Origin: Rhodospirillaceae bacterium
GTDB taxonomy: Bacteria > Pseudomonadota > Alphaproteobacteria > Rhodospirillales > Rhodospirillaceae
Direction: 5' to 3'
DNA: 44,420 nucleotides
NCBI GenBank assembly: GCA_009693785.1
Contig: SHWP01000026.1
Location: 1 to 44,420, forward strand
A program made the position numbers and the translations under genes. The notes beneath the pieces were generated by a model. It did not search any database and was not told where the DNA came from. It was given only the letters and a program-made list of their open reading frames with translations. This document shows positions 15,777-24,490 of this stretch, piece by piece. Position 1 is the stretch's first letter. Each line of letters begins with the position of its first letter.

Positions 15777-18700
15777 TCAAGCCGCCACCGAGGTGATGGC
15801 GCCATCAAGCATCGCGGCAGGAAGTTCCATGGTGTAGGGGCCATCGGTCCACAGCAAGACGCAGCGCACCTGATGGGCAGGATAGATCCGCCGCAAAAGG
15901 TCTCGATAGACCGCCATTTGGAACACATAACCCGAATCAACCCGTTCGAGTGTTTGCGGTGGCGGACGGTTGGTCTTGTAGTCGATGATCCACACCTCGG
16001 TGTCCGTGATGGCGAGCCGGTCAATCTGGCCCGAGACGGCGTGCCGCCCCACCAATCCTGTTACCGGAACTTCCGCGAGCGAACCCGGGCTGAACAGGGG
16101 CTCAAAAGCGGGTGTATTCAAGACATTGAGAGTTTCAGTAACGATGGCCTGCTGAGCTTCTACCGCCAATTTCCATTCTGGCCGCTCGACCAGGGCTCTG
16201 GCGGCTATCTCACGCCGCTCTATGGGCAGATCGGGCAAGGTTTGCAGCAAACGGTGAATGATGATGCCGCGCTGAAAGCGATTTTTTTGGTCTTCGGCCA
16301 GGGGCGATATGACTGCAGGCTCGGCGGCTGCGGCCCGCGAAGGAGCCAACGGTTGCGGTGGATCTCGCTCGGGTGGGGGCAGCGTGATAGCCCACTGCGG
16401 CAGGCTTTTGATATCCGCGATGGCTGGTGCATGTACCTCGGCTTTTGCGGGCACGCTCTGACTGTTCTCAAGAACCAAAACCTCGGCAGTGGATGTAACC
16501 GCATTCTCTGCAAGGAAAGCATCAGTGAATTGAGAAGCCATCGGTTCAATGGCCGCGCGGATCAAGCTGTACCAATGACCATCGGCCGAGGCGCGTTTGT
16601 TTTCCCAGCCACAGATATAAAGCCGGTCTTCGGCCCGCGTCATGGCGACATAAAGTAGCCGGCGGTATTCTTCGAGTTGGCTTGCCTTGGCTGCCTCGCG
16701 CAACTCACCCGATATATCGTCGGCATCCGTAGCCGATGGCACCCAAAGCGGCGCTGGAATAGCCTCGTTGGTCCACAGCACGGCATCGCGTTGTGTCGGG
16801 GCTTGCATCGTATCGGGCAAGAATACGATGGGTGCTTGCAAGCCTTTCGCGCCATGCACGGTCATGATTCGAACGGCATCGCCGCCGCCTTGCTCAAGGT
16901 CGCGCTTGATCTCGATTTCGCCTTGCTCGACCCAGTGCAAAAAAGCCTGCAGCGATGGCGGGTGATTTTTCTCGTATGCTAATGCCAGCGCCAAAAACTC
17001 ATCGATCGGGTCGTCCGCATCCAAGCCTAAGCGGCCCAGCGCCTTGCGCCGTCCATCACAGGCCACGATGACATGCGAGAACAACGTGAATGGCGAGAGG
17101 TAGTCGACCTTAGCCAATAGATCTGCAAGTTGGCGATGCGCCTGGCCGTAGCGGCTGTCCGAGCCTGCATGGCTGCTTAATGCTTCCCATAGCGATTTGT
17201 CGCCACGCGGATGGGCCAGGTCGAAAAGCTCCTCTTCCGTTAGGCCCATCAGTGGGCTCTTAAGAATGGTCGCCAGGGTCAGGTCATCGCTGGGTAGTAA
17301 TAGGAATTGCCCCAGGGCGATCAGATCCATGACCGCCAATTGTTGCGGCAAGATCATGCGGTCGACGCCCGCGACAGGAATATCAAGCGCCTTGAGTTGA
17401 CGGACTAACTCATCGACAAACGATGTGCGCCTGCGCACCAGCACCATGATATCGCCCGCCTGAATGGGCCGTCCGCGTGCAGGCAATATCTCGGCGGCAG
17501 AGATCATCCGGGCGATACGCCGAGCGATCAGGGCGGCCAAGCGGTTCTGAGGTGAATCGCCACGCACGCGTTCCACAGGCGGTTTCCATGGCGTTGGCTC
17601 ATCGGCGTTGAGGGGGATCACCGGCGGCCACACCTCAACCCGGCCAGCATGGCCCACGCGCGCGGCGATATGGGCGATGGTCTCTTCGCTCAGTGCCACA
17701 CCCTCACGTGCGGTGGGTAGGCCAAAAACAAGATCGACAGCCTTCAGCACCGACTGCGTCGAGCGGAACGAGACGTTCATTTGCACATCTCGCCAGCCGC
17801 GCTCCGCTGCGACGATCTTCTCCGCAAAGGTTTGCCGCCAGCGATTAAACCCCGTGGGATCAGCGCCTTGAAATGAGTAGATCGACTGTTTGCGGTCGCC
17901 CACGGCGAAAATTGTGCGCGCGGGTGTGGTTTGCAATTCCCGGTCCTCGAAGCGGCCTTCGCCCGCGAAAAACTCATCTGTCAGTGAGGCGATGATGCGC
18001 CATTGCTCGGGGTTGGTGTCTTGAGCCTCGTCGATCAAGACGTGATCGAGCCCGCCATCGAGTTTGTAGAGCACCCAGGCTGCCACACCTGGCCGCTGCA
18101 ATAATGCCAGGGTGATTTGAATCAAATCGTCATAATCAAGCAACGAGCGCATTTGTTTGTAGGCACCGTAGGCGCGCAAGATGCGTTCTGCGATGCATAA
18201 CAAAGCGCCTGTAGCCTCGGCGGTGGTTAGCCGCGCCAGCCTTTGGCTGATGGCCAATAGGCGCGCAGCCTCTCGCTGCATGATGCGCAATGCATCCGGG
18301 TCGGCCTTACAAGCGGCTTGGGTTGCTAAATTTTTATCGGCCCGGATAGTCCCGGCTTTGGTCAAAAAATGCAGGGCATAGTCATCAAATAAATCGATGC
18401 GCCGTTGTGGCTCGGCGAGCCATGTATGAATTTCAGCCGCGCGTTCTTGGTCGCCCCTCGAGCCCTTGGCCAAGGCCGCTGTGGCACGCCTCAGTGCGGC
18501 GCCGTCGAACGCCGTGTCATTACATGCAGCGCGGCGAATGCTGAGTTGATCGTCGTTCAGGCTTAAGCCAAGGCGTCCACGCATCGCGGCGACAACGTTC
18601 GTCAAACCCCGCTCAGTCACGCCGCCATGGTGCCTCAATAATCGTTCGAATTTGGCGCGATGGCGTGCGATCTCGGCAACAATGTCAGGAAACCGTGTCT

Positions 18701-19280
18701 CGTGAAGCCGGCCCGTCATATAGGCCAGCGCTTTATTCAATTCTGTGTCATCGGCATTTCCGCTTGCGATCACACGATCACGGCCTTCTGCTAAGGCCTC
18801 GGCTGCGGTGCGCTCGTCCATCAGCTCGAACTGTGGCGATACGCCTGCCTCTACCGGGAATCGCCGCAGCAACGATTGGCAAAAAGCGTGAATGGTTTCG
18901 ATGCGCAAACCGCCCGGTGCGTCCAGTACACGTGCGAACAATTGCCGTGCTCGCTTCATATCCTCAGGCTCGGGTGCCCGCGCCAGGAGTGCGGTGATGT
19001 CAGTGGCCAGTTTGTCTTCGGTGTCGGTGACCCATTCGCCCAAACGTCCGGTAACACGGTTGGCCATTTCGGCAGCTGCCGCCTTGGTGAATGTGAGGCA
19101 GAGAATGCGCTGCGGGGCCGCACCTGCCAGCATTAGGGCCAGCACGCGGTTGGTGAGGACGGTGGTCTTGCCAGAGCCAGCAGAGGCCGACACCCAAGCG
19201 CTGGCCCTGGGCTCGATGGCCTGGCTTTGGGCACGTTCGGCGACCGCTATAGCATCGAGCGTAGCGGGGGACGTGGTCAT
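15777..19280 (-). CDS. addA: Double-strand break repair helicase-nuclease AddA
   Basis: A 1167-residue UvrD/RecB-family enzyme that unwinds and trims broken DNA ends with AddB for RecA-mediated repair. Motifs in order: Walker A SASAGSGKTT (31-40), LDYDDLI, LIDEAQDTNPEQW (Walker B), 'FAVGDRKQSIYSFQGADP', 'MTVHGAKGLQAPIVFLPDT', 'LLYVAMTRAEDRLYICGW', and a C-terminal nuclease domain with the catalytic 'IIDYKTNRP' and 'QMAVYRDLL'. Length is normal for alphaproteobacterial AddA. Its ATG overlaps the addB stop by four bases, so the two are translated together. Confidence 0.96.
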   Translation of the reverse strand: MTTSPATLDAIAVAERAQSQAIEPRASAWVSASAGSGKTTVLTNRVLALMLAGAAPQRILCLTFTKAAAAEMANRVTGRLGEWVTDTEDKLATDITALLARAPEPEDMKRARQLFARVLDAPGGLRIETIHAFCQSLLRRFPVEAGVSPQFELMDERTAAEALAEGRDRVIASGNADDTELNKALAYMTGRLHETRFPDIVAEIARHRAKFERLLRHHGGVTERGLTNVVAAMRGRLGLSLNDDQLSIRRAACNDTAFDGAALRRATAALAKGSRGDQERAAEIHTWLAEPQRRIDLFDDYALHFLTKAGTIRADKNLATQAACKADPDALRIMQREAARLLAISQRLARLTTAEATGALLCIAERILRAYGAYKQMRSLLDYDDLIQITLALLQRPGVAAWVLYKLDGGLDHVLIDEAQDTNPEQWRIIASLTDEFFAGEGRFEDRELQTTPARTIFAVGDRKQSIYSFQGADPTGFNRWRQTFAEKIVAAERGWRDVQMNVSFRSTQSVLKAVDLVFGLPTAREGVALSEETIAHIAARVGHAGRVEVWPPVIPLNADEPTPWKPPVERVRGDSPQNRLAALIARRIARMISAAEILPARGRPIQAGDIMVLVRRRTSFVDELVRQLKALDIPVAGVDRMILPQQLAVMDLIALGQFLLLPSDDLTLATILKSPLMGLTEEELFDLAHPRGDKSLWEALSSHAGSDSRYGQAHRQLADLLAKVDYLSPFTLFSHVIVACDGRRKALGRLGLDADDPIDEFLALALAYEKNHPPSLQAFLHWVEQGEIEIKRDLEQGGGDAVRIMTVHGAKGLQAPIVFLPDTMQAPTQRDAVLWTNEAIPAPLWVPSATDADDISGELREAAKASQLEEYRRLLYVAMTRAEDRLYICGWENKRASADGHWYSLIRAAIEPMASQFTDAFLAENAVTSTAEVLVLENSQSVPAKAEVHAPAIADIKSLPQWAITLPPPERDPPQPLAPSRAAAAEPAVISPLAEDQKNRFQRGIIIHRLLQTLPDLPIERREIAARALVERPEWKLAVEAQQAIVTETLNVLNTPAFEPLFSPGSLAEVPVTGLVGRHAVSGQIDRLAITDTEVWIIDYKTNRPPPQTLERVDSGYVFQMAVYRDLLRRIYPAHQVRCVLLWTDGPYTMELPAAMLDGAITSVAA

Positions 19281-22267
19281 GCGCTGTTATCCTCCACCGA
19301 GGACCACTCCTTGACGCGTGCGAGGTGTTCATAATCGCTATAGCGCGGCGCAAATGCGGGATAGGGGCGAGCCTGATAGGGCGTATCAGGCCTATCGTAG
19401 GCTGCGATCAAACGTTCGGCGCCATCGCGCGCTTCTTGGGCGATTGTGGTTGCGTCGGCCTTGACGATTGCTTCCGTGGCGCCATCATCGCGGCCATGCA
19501 AATGCCAGAACGCTAATTCCCCGACCGACACGGCGCTGATATCTGGGAAACCGTGCTCCAGCACCATGGCCGCCTCAAGGGGTAATTGCGGTGCGAAGCC
19601 TGCCAGCACTTCACGGGTCGAAGGCGGCGCGCCGGTTTTGTAGTCAATGATTGAAGCGTACCCATCGGTTTTAAGGTCGATCCGGTCGGCCTTGGCCACG
19701 ATCTCGAAGGGCCCGGCTGGTCCACGCAGCATCAAACCGCCCTTTTTTTCGACGAACGAGTCTTTGATCTGACCACGCCGCAGGTTTTCATGGTTCACGA
19801 ACCACCGCGCAATGCGCTGGAAGCGCGGCCACCAAAATGCGCGGATCGCCGGGCGTGCGGTCGCGGCAGCGAATAACCGCTCGCCAATCGCGAGTAAGCG
19901 CTGCTCATCGGGCTCACCACGCTTGGTTTGAAGAATGAACTCCTGCAACGCCCGGTGAACCAGCGTACCGTAATCGGCCGCCGAAACATCAGCATCGATA
20001 GGGTCGAGCGCATCTAGCCGCAGGATATGTCGGGCATAGATGGCGTAAGGGTCACGCATCCAGGTCTCGACTTGTGTGACCGACAACCGCCGTGGCCGCG
20101 CCGCGACCGGCGGGCAAGGCGCTGGCGCGGGCCAGGATTTCACGCTGGCGGGGCGCGTGATCGCGTGAGCAAATTCCAGCCAAGGTACCGCGTTTGTTGG
20201 CAACGTTAATGCGGCAGCAGCGATGACTTGATCAAGGCGCATCAACCAGCGCGAGGGCACTGTCGGCGTGCCCTCAACCTTCGCTGCCCGCGACAAGATC
20301 ACGCGCGGTCCACACATTGCTTCGCCGATATCGTGTGCGGCTAGGCCAATGCGCCGTTCAGGGCTGGGTAATCCGCAGCGCTCACGCATCGGCCGGCTCA
20401 TCCACGGATCGGGCGCGGGATCGGCGGGCCACGTGCCTTCGTTGAGCCCAGCGAGAATGATGGTATCGAAGCGTTGTAATCGTGCCTCCAAAGGCCCCAG
20501 AATCGATAACCGCGGATGCTTGCCAAAACGTGGCCGCACCACGCGGCCCTTCAGTAGAGCACCGAATAATGCTGGATAGGCCCGGGGCGCGATGACGGGC
20601 AGCGCATCACAGGCCAAAGCGAGTTCGGCCACGAACGTCGCCGCACTTTCACCATCCTCACCCGCCCACAGCCGCAAGGGGCCAGCCGTATCGTGCGTGC
20701 TAGCCAACACCTCGGCACAGCGCATATGAACATCAAGCAAGTGTGCCACGCTTGCTGTAGGAGACGACATGGCTTGAGCCAATTGGATGCAGCAGCGTTC
20801 GAGGGCTTTGAACCAGCCCATCACTTCGTCACGATGATCCTCAAGTTCGCCGATCAGTTCGCGCAAAACGTCAAGGCCCGGAGCCGGGCGAGGGCCGCGT
20901 AAAAGTGCGCGCTCTGCAAGCCGTGTGATGTCGCGAAACACAACTGGATCAATGCCGGCGGCCGCAAGCGGGTGTTTGCACACGCTGAGTAAGGCTAAGG
21001 GAGCAAAGTCCGACGCCACCATTCCGGCAATCAGGCGCAAGAACGCGCCAACGGGAGTGGCCTCAAGCTCGCTGCCCGCAGAATCATCGACATTGATTTG
21101 CCAGCGCTCTAATTCACCGGCCACGCGCCTGGCGAGGTCGCGGTCTGGGGTGACCAGGGCGCATGTCTTGTCGGGCGCCTCAAGGGCCTCGCGCATGGCC
21201 ATGGCAATGGCCCCGGCTTCCTCGCGCGGTGTCGGCGCAAGAATACGATCGATTCCCGACAAGGCGTTGGTGGGCAGGCGAAGTCCGGTCCAGCGATCTG
21301 TCGTTGCTGCGGGTCGCATGAATTCCGAGACCAGGCGCAAACGCGGATGGTTGCGCACCTCGGGGCAGCCAGGCCAAAGGCTGACCGCATCGCGTCCAAC
21401 CTCAAGGCGCTTCAGAAGATGCTTCAAGCCATATTGCGGGTGGCATTCATCAATGTCTTCCCAAGATGCGTCGTCAAGCGGCTGGTCAAGACCAGGTAGT
21501 ACGACACACCCCAGTGGCAGCCGCGCAATGGTGTCCAGCAAGTCGGCTGTTGCGGGAATACTGCCAGTAGAGCCAGCAGCAACGATTGGCCCAGAAAGCT
21601 GTCCGGCCATGGCTCGCCACGCCTTGGCTTGGGCCGCGAACACGTGATTGCGATGATCGACCGGGTCAATGCAGCCCTGCTCAGCAAGAATTTTTGGCCA
21701 GTTTTCGGTGACGATGTCGAGGAACTTGAGTGTTTGCTGCCAATGTTCGGCATAATCGTCTGGTACGAGGTCTTTTAGACGTTCGAAAGACACGTTTTCA
21801 GTTTGCATGCGGTCGATCAAGCGCCCCAGTTCGGCGGCCAGCGCCACGGCCTGATCATGAGTGACGCCGTCGCGTTGAAGAATCATTTTAGCCAGCAGCA
21901 ACTGCCGCCGTAGTGCATCGATGGGTGGGGGAATATCAGCCCCGGGTACGCTGGGTGCCGCGAACCCAGTCAGCAGGGCTTCTTCATCATCAAGATCATT
22001 GAGGGGAATGAGACGCGGCAACAGTACCGGTGCGCCTGCGCCTTGGCGCAGGAATGCCTGCCGGAGTGCCCGGCACGCCCGCCGCGTGGGCATCAACACC
22101 GTCATGCGCGCCAAAGATAACGGCTCGCCGCTCGCATCGGCCTTCAGGCCGGTTGCCAAAGCATCGACAAAGCTCTCGGTCGATGGAATCGTGAATACCG
22201 CCGCCTGGTCTGGCTTTTTTTGCAGGCGCCATGACGCGATCGGTTTAGCCGGGGGTGATGCGCTCAT
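19277..22267 (-). CDS. addB: Double-strand break repair protein AddB
   Basis: A 996-residue partner of AddA, with an inactivated helicase-like region and a C-terminal RecB-type nuclease. Visible: 'LMPTRRACRALRQAF' near the N-terminus, 'LGPLEARLQRFDTIILAGLNEGTWP', 'LSVTQVETWMRDPYAIYARHIL' and the nuclease motif 'IIDYKTGAPPSTREV'. The stretch RDPYAIYA stands where Bacillus AddB has an iron-sulfur cysteine (CPYxYF-like), so this protein probably lacks that cluster. The ATG at 22267 overlaps the preceding nucleotidyltransferase stop (ATGA); 22360 would be an over-long start. Confidence 0.94.
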   Translation of the reverse strand: MSASPPAKPIASWRLQKKPDQAAVFTIPSTESFVDALATGLKADASGEPLSLARMTVLMPTRRACRALRQAFLRQGAGAPVLLPRLIPLNDLDDEEALLTGFAAPSVPGADIPPPIDALRRQLLLAKMILQRDGVTHDQAVALAAELGRLIDRMQTENVSFERLKDLVPDDYAEHWQQTLKFLDIVTENWPKILAEQGCIDPVDHRNHVFAAQAKAWRAMAGQLSGPIVAAGSTGSIPATADLLDTIARLPLGCVVLPGLDQPLDDASWEDIDECHPQYGLKHLLKRLEVGRDAVSLWPGCPEVRNHPRLRLVSEFMRPAATTDRWTGLRLPTNALSGIDRILAPTPREEAGAIAMAMREALEAPDKTCALVTPDRDLARRVAGELERWQINVDDSAGSELEATPVGAFLRLIAGMVASDFAPLALLSVCKHPLAAAGIDPVVFRDITRLAERALLRGPRPAPGLDVLRELIGELEDHRDEVMGWFKALERCCIQLAQAMSSPTASVAHLLDVHMRCAEVLASTHDTAGPLRLWAGEDGESAATFVAELALACDALPVIAPRAYPALFGALLKGRVVRPRFGKHPRLSILGPLEARLQRFDTIILAGLNEGTWPADPAPDPWMSRPMRERCGLPSPERRIGLAAHDIGEAMCGPRVILSRAAKVEGTPTVPSRWLMRLDQVIAAAALTLPTNAVPWLEFAHAITRPASVKSWPAPAPCPPVAARPRRLSVTQVETWMRDPYAIYARHILRLDALDPIDADVSAADYGTLVHRALQEFILQTKRGEPDEQRLLAIGERLFAAATARPAIRAFWWPRFQRIARWFVNHENLRRGQIKDSFVEKKGGLMLRGPAGPFEIVAKADRIDLKTDGYASIIDYKTGAPPSTREVLAGFAPQLPLEAAMVLEHGFPDISAVSVGELAFWHLHGRDDGATEAIVKADATTIAQEARDGAERLIAAYDRPDTPYQARPYPAFAPRYSDYEHLARVKEWSSVEDNSA

Positions 22268-23010
22268 GCGCGCGAAGATACACTGGGCAGCCCAAGCCTC
22301 AAATGCGCGAGTTTCGCCTCGGTTTGGCCGATGGCCTCGGGGGTGCCCACATGGAACCAATCCCCATCCTGCACCGCGCCGCGCAAACGCCCTGTCCCGA
22401 TCAAGCGTGTCCAGATGCGATTCATTGAGAAGGGCTCGATACGCTCATGGGCGAAAATCTCGGGGCGCAGCAATTGAATACCCGCATAGACAAACGGAGC
22501 CGAGGCGGCATTGCCGCGCCGCCGCAAGCGCCCGTCTTTTTCAACAAAAAAATCGCCGGGGCCGTCAAAACCATGCGTGCGTTCGATTGGATGCAGCAGC
22601 AATACCGCGTCGGTCTTGTCATCGAGCACTGCCAACAGACGGGCTGGTGCAGTTATGCTGGCGCCTACGGTGAAGGCGTCGGTATTCGCCGCAAAGAACG
22701 GCTGTGGGCCCAGCATGGGCAAGGCCTTGACGATTCCTCCTCCGGTTTCAAGCAATCGCTCTGTCTCATCAGAAATCGTAATGGACAGTTTGGAGCGTTG
22801 TTTCAGATGTGCGCATAGGATTGGCGCGTGGTGATGGACATTCACAACAGCTTTGGAGGTTCCCGCGGCAACAAACGCATCAAGCGTCCAATCAATCAGC
22901 GCTTTGCCTGCGACCATGATAAGCGGTTTGGGCAGAGTATCAGTGAGCGGACGCATTCGTGTGCCCAACCCAGCGGCTAAGATCATGACCGTATCGACAG
23001 GTACAGTCAT
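22264..23010 (-). CDS. murU: Nucleotidyltransferase, probable N-acetylmuramate 1-phosphate uridylyltransferase
   Basis: A 248-residue sugar-phosphate nucleotidyltransferase. The N-terminal MILAAGLGTRMRPLTDTLPKPL is the nucleotide-binding signature, followed by VAGKALIDWTLD and 'FFAANTDAF' in place of the usual NGD metal site. In Pseudomonas, MurU pairs with AmgK to make UDP-MurNAc from recycled MurNAc, bypassing MurA. The adjacent kinase here is AmgK-like, and the genes overlap by four bases on both sides, which supports that reading. A plain glucose-1-phosphate-type transferase cannot be ruled out. Confidence 0.78.
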   Translation of the reverse strand: MTVPVDTVMILAAGLGTRMRPLTDTLPKPLIMVAGKALIDWTLDAFVAAGTSKAVVNVHHHAPILCAHLKQRSKLSITISDETERLLETGGGIVKALPMLGPQPFFAANTDAFTVGASITAPARLLAVLDDKTDAVLLLHPIERTHGFDGPGDFFVEKDGRLRRRGNAASAPFVYAGIQLLRPEIFAHERIEPFSMNRIWTRLIGTGRLRGAVQDGDWFHVGTPEAIGQTEAKLAHLRLGLPSVSSRA

Positions 23011-24011
23011 GTGGAGGGAACCGTGCGTAAGTCGACGGGCATGTGGGCGCCGAACCAACTCTTAAGGGCGGCCAATGCAGGATCGCTCAAGCACTGGTCC
23101 ATGTAACGCCAAAGGCGGGGCATGTGCACCAAGTAAGCAGGCTTATTGTCGCGCAATTTGAGCCGGGCAAAGGTGCCGATCACGCGCGCATGACGTTGGG
23201 CGGCCATCACCGCCCAGGATGTTGCGAAGGCGCTGCGGTCAAGCTGAGGGAACGCGGCCAAATACCGCGCTTTCATGTCGGCGACCAAGCTTGCATCGAT
23301 GTCACGCCGGGCATCCTCAAGCAGAGACATCAGGTCGTAGGTAATGGGCCCGGCGACTGCATCCTGGAAGTCGAGAATCCCGCAGGCCTTCATGCCTGCG
23401 CGGCCAAACAAGCCCAGAAGATTATCGACATGGTAATCGAACAGCACCAACGAGGTGGGCACCTGCCAGGCCTTAGGCAGAATGGCGCGCCATATATCTT
23501 CGAACGAACGCCACGCCCGTTCGGGCAATTCCGGCGCACCGATCAAGGGTCTGTACCACACGTTGATCCGGCCAACCTCTTCTAGCAGGCGATGATCGTC
23601 ATAAGTTTTAACGCCCTCGGGGATCACTTGATCGCGTGGAACCTGATGCAATGAGATCAGCGCATCGATAGCCAAAGCATAGAGCTTACGTTCATCGTGT
23701 CCGGCTGACAGCAACCGCGTGTAGGTGTCATCGCCCAAGTCTTCCAGCAGCAACAACCCCGCTACTTGATCTTCTGCCAGGATGGCAGGAACCGAGAAGC
23801 CCAAGCGGTGAAGGTGCCGTGCAATGCGTATGAACGGGCGCACGTCTTCCCGCAGCGGCGGCGCATCCATCAAGACAGCGCGGCCTTTCAGGCCTTCAAG
23901 CCGGTCGTATTTGCGGAAAGACGCATCACCAGCCAGCCGCCATCGTTTGGCGGTTGCCCAGCCGGTCTTTTGCAAGAAGGCTAGAATCTGGTCTTCGCGC
24001 GAAAGCGTCAT
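23007..24011 (-). CDS. amgK: Aminoglycoside phosphotransferase-family sugar kinase, probable AmgK
   Basis: A 334-residue kinase of the APH fold. It shows 'LAGDASFRKYDRLEG' (nucleotide loop), 'GLLLLEDLGDDTYTRLL' (hinge region), the catalytic loop VLFDYHVDNLLGL, and 'GILDFQDAVAGPITYDLMSLL' with the metal-binding Asp. These match AmgK, which phosphorylates MurNAc and GlcNAc at C1 in cell-wall recycling. Overlap with the MurU-like gene supports this. I chose the ATG at 24011; a start at 24068 would overlap tsaE by 50 bases. Confidence 0.8.
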   Translation of the reverse strand: MTLSREDQILAFLQKTGWATAKRWRLAGDASFRKYDRLEGLKGRAVLMDAPPLREDVRPFIRIARHLHRLGFSVPAILAEDQVAGLLLLEDLGDDTYTRLLSAGHDERKLYALAIDALISLHQVPRDQVIPEGVKTYDDHRLLEEVGRINVWYRPLIGAPELPERAWRSFEDIWRAILPKAWQVPTSLVLFDYHVDNLLGLFGRAGMKACGILDFQDAVAGPITYDLMSLLEDARRDIDASLVADMKARYLAAFPQLDRSAFATSWAVMAAQRHARVIGTFARLKLRDNKPAYLVHMPRLWRYMDQCLSDPALAALKSWFGAHMPVDLRTVPST

Positions 24012-24018
24012 CGGGCGC

Positions 24019-24483
24019 TTAAACCTTGAGCCGGTTGTTGAGCCGTTCGCGCCACTGACCGTTTCCATCCATGCTGATACGCCGTGCCGTGCCGTCTAGC
24101 GCGATGGACATAGCCAATCGCGAGGCCGGCAGCAAACCATCTAATCGTTCTGGCCACTCGATCAAACAGATTGCGTTGCCAAAGGCTTCTTCAAGGCCCA
24201 GTTCGAGCGAATCTTGCGGCTTGTTCAGCCGGTATAAATCGCAATGCCAAACGGGCCCCTTCGTCGTGTCGTAGGTTTGCACCAGCGTAAAGGTTGGGCT
24301 TGGTACTTCGACGGGCGCTTTCATAAGGGCCTGTATAAAGCCCCGCGCAAAAGTCGTTTTACCAGCGCCGAGCCCTCCCGATAAAGTGAGGACATCGCCG
24401 GGCAAAGCTAATTCAGCGATCTGCGCGGCCAAGCGCTCGGTTGCGTTTGCCGTTGATGTTACCACTTGAGTCAAGTGCGCCAT
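24019..24483 (-). CDS. tsaE: tRNA threonylcarbamoyladenosine biosynthesis ATPase TsaE
   Basis: A 154-residue P-loop protein that works with TsaB and TsaD to make t6A at position 37 of ANN-decoding tRNAs. It has the Walker A GGLGAGKTT (36-44), 'FARGFIQAL', 'VPSPTFTLVQTYD' (threonine switch) and 'VWHCDLYRLNKPQDSLELGLEEAF' with the catalytic HxDxYR. The C-terminal 'ICLIEWPERL' is also standard. The ATG at 24483 gives normal length and begins seven bases after the PAS gene stop; an ATG at 24528 inside that gene is the alternative. Confidence 0.93.
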   Translation of the reverse strand: MAHLTQVVTSTANATERLAAQIAELALPGDVLTLSGGLGAGKTTFARGFIQALMKAPVEVPSPTFTLVQTYDTTKGPVWHCDLYRLNKPQDSLELGLEEAFGNAICLIEWPERLDGLLPASRLAMSIALDGTARRISMDGNGQWRERLNNRLKV

Positions 24484-24490
24484 TGAAACA

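Noticed and set aside
20925..21647. A 240-codon frame opposite addB
   Set aside because: Low-complexity Ser/Arg/Ala translation without family resemblance; addB is certain on the other strand.
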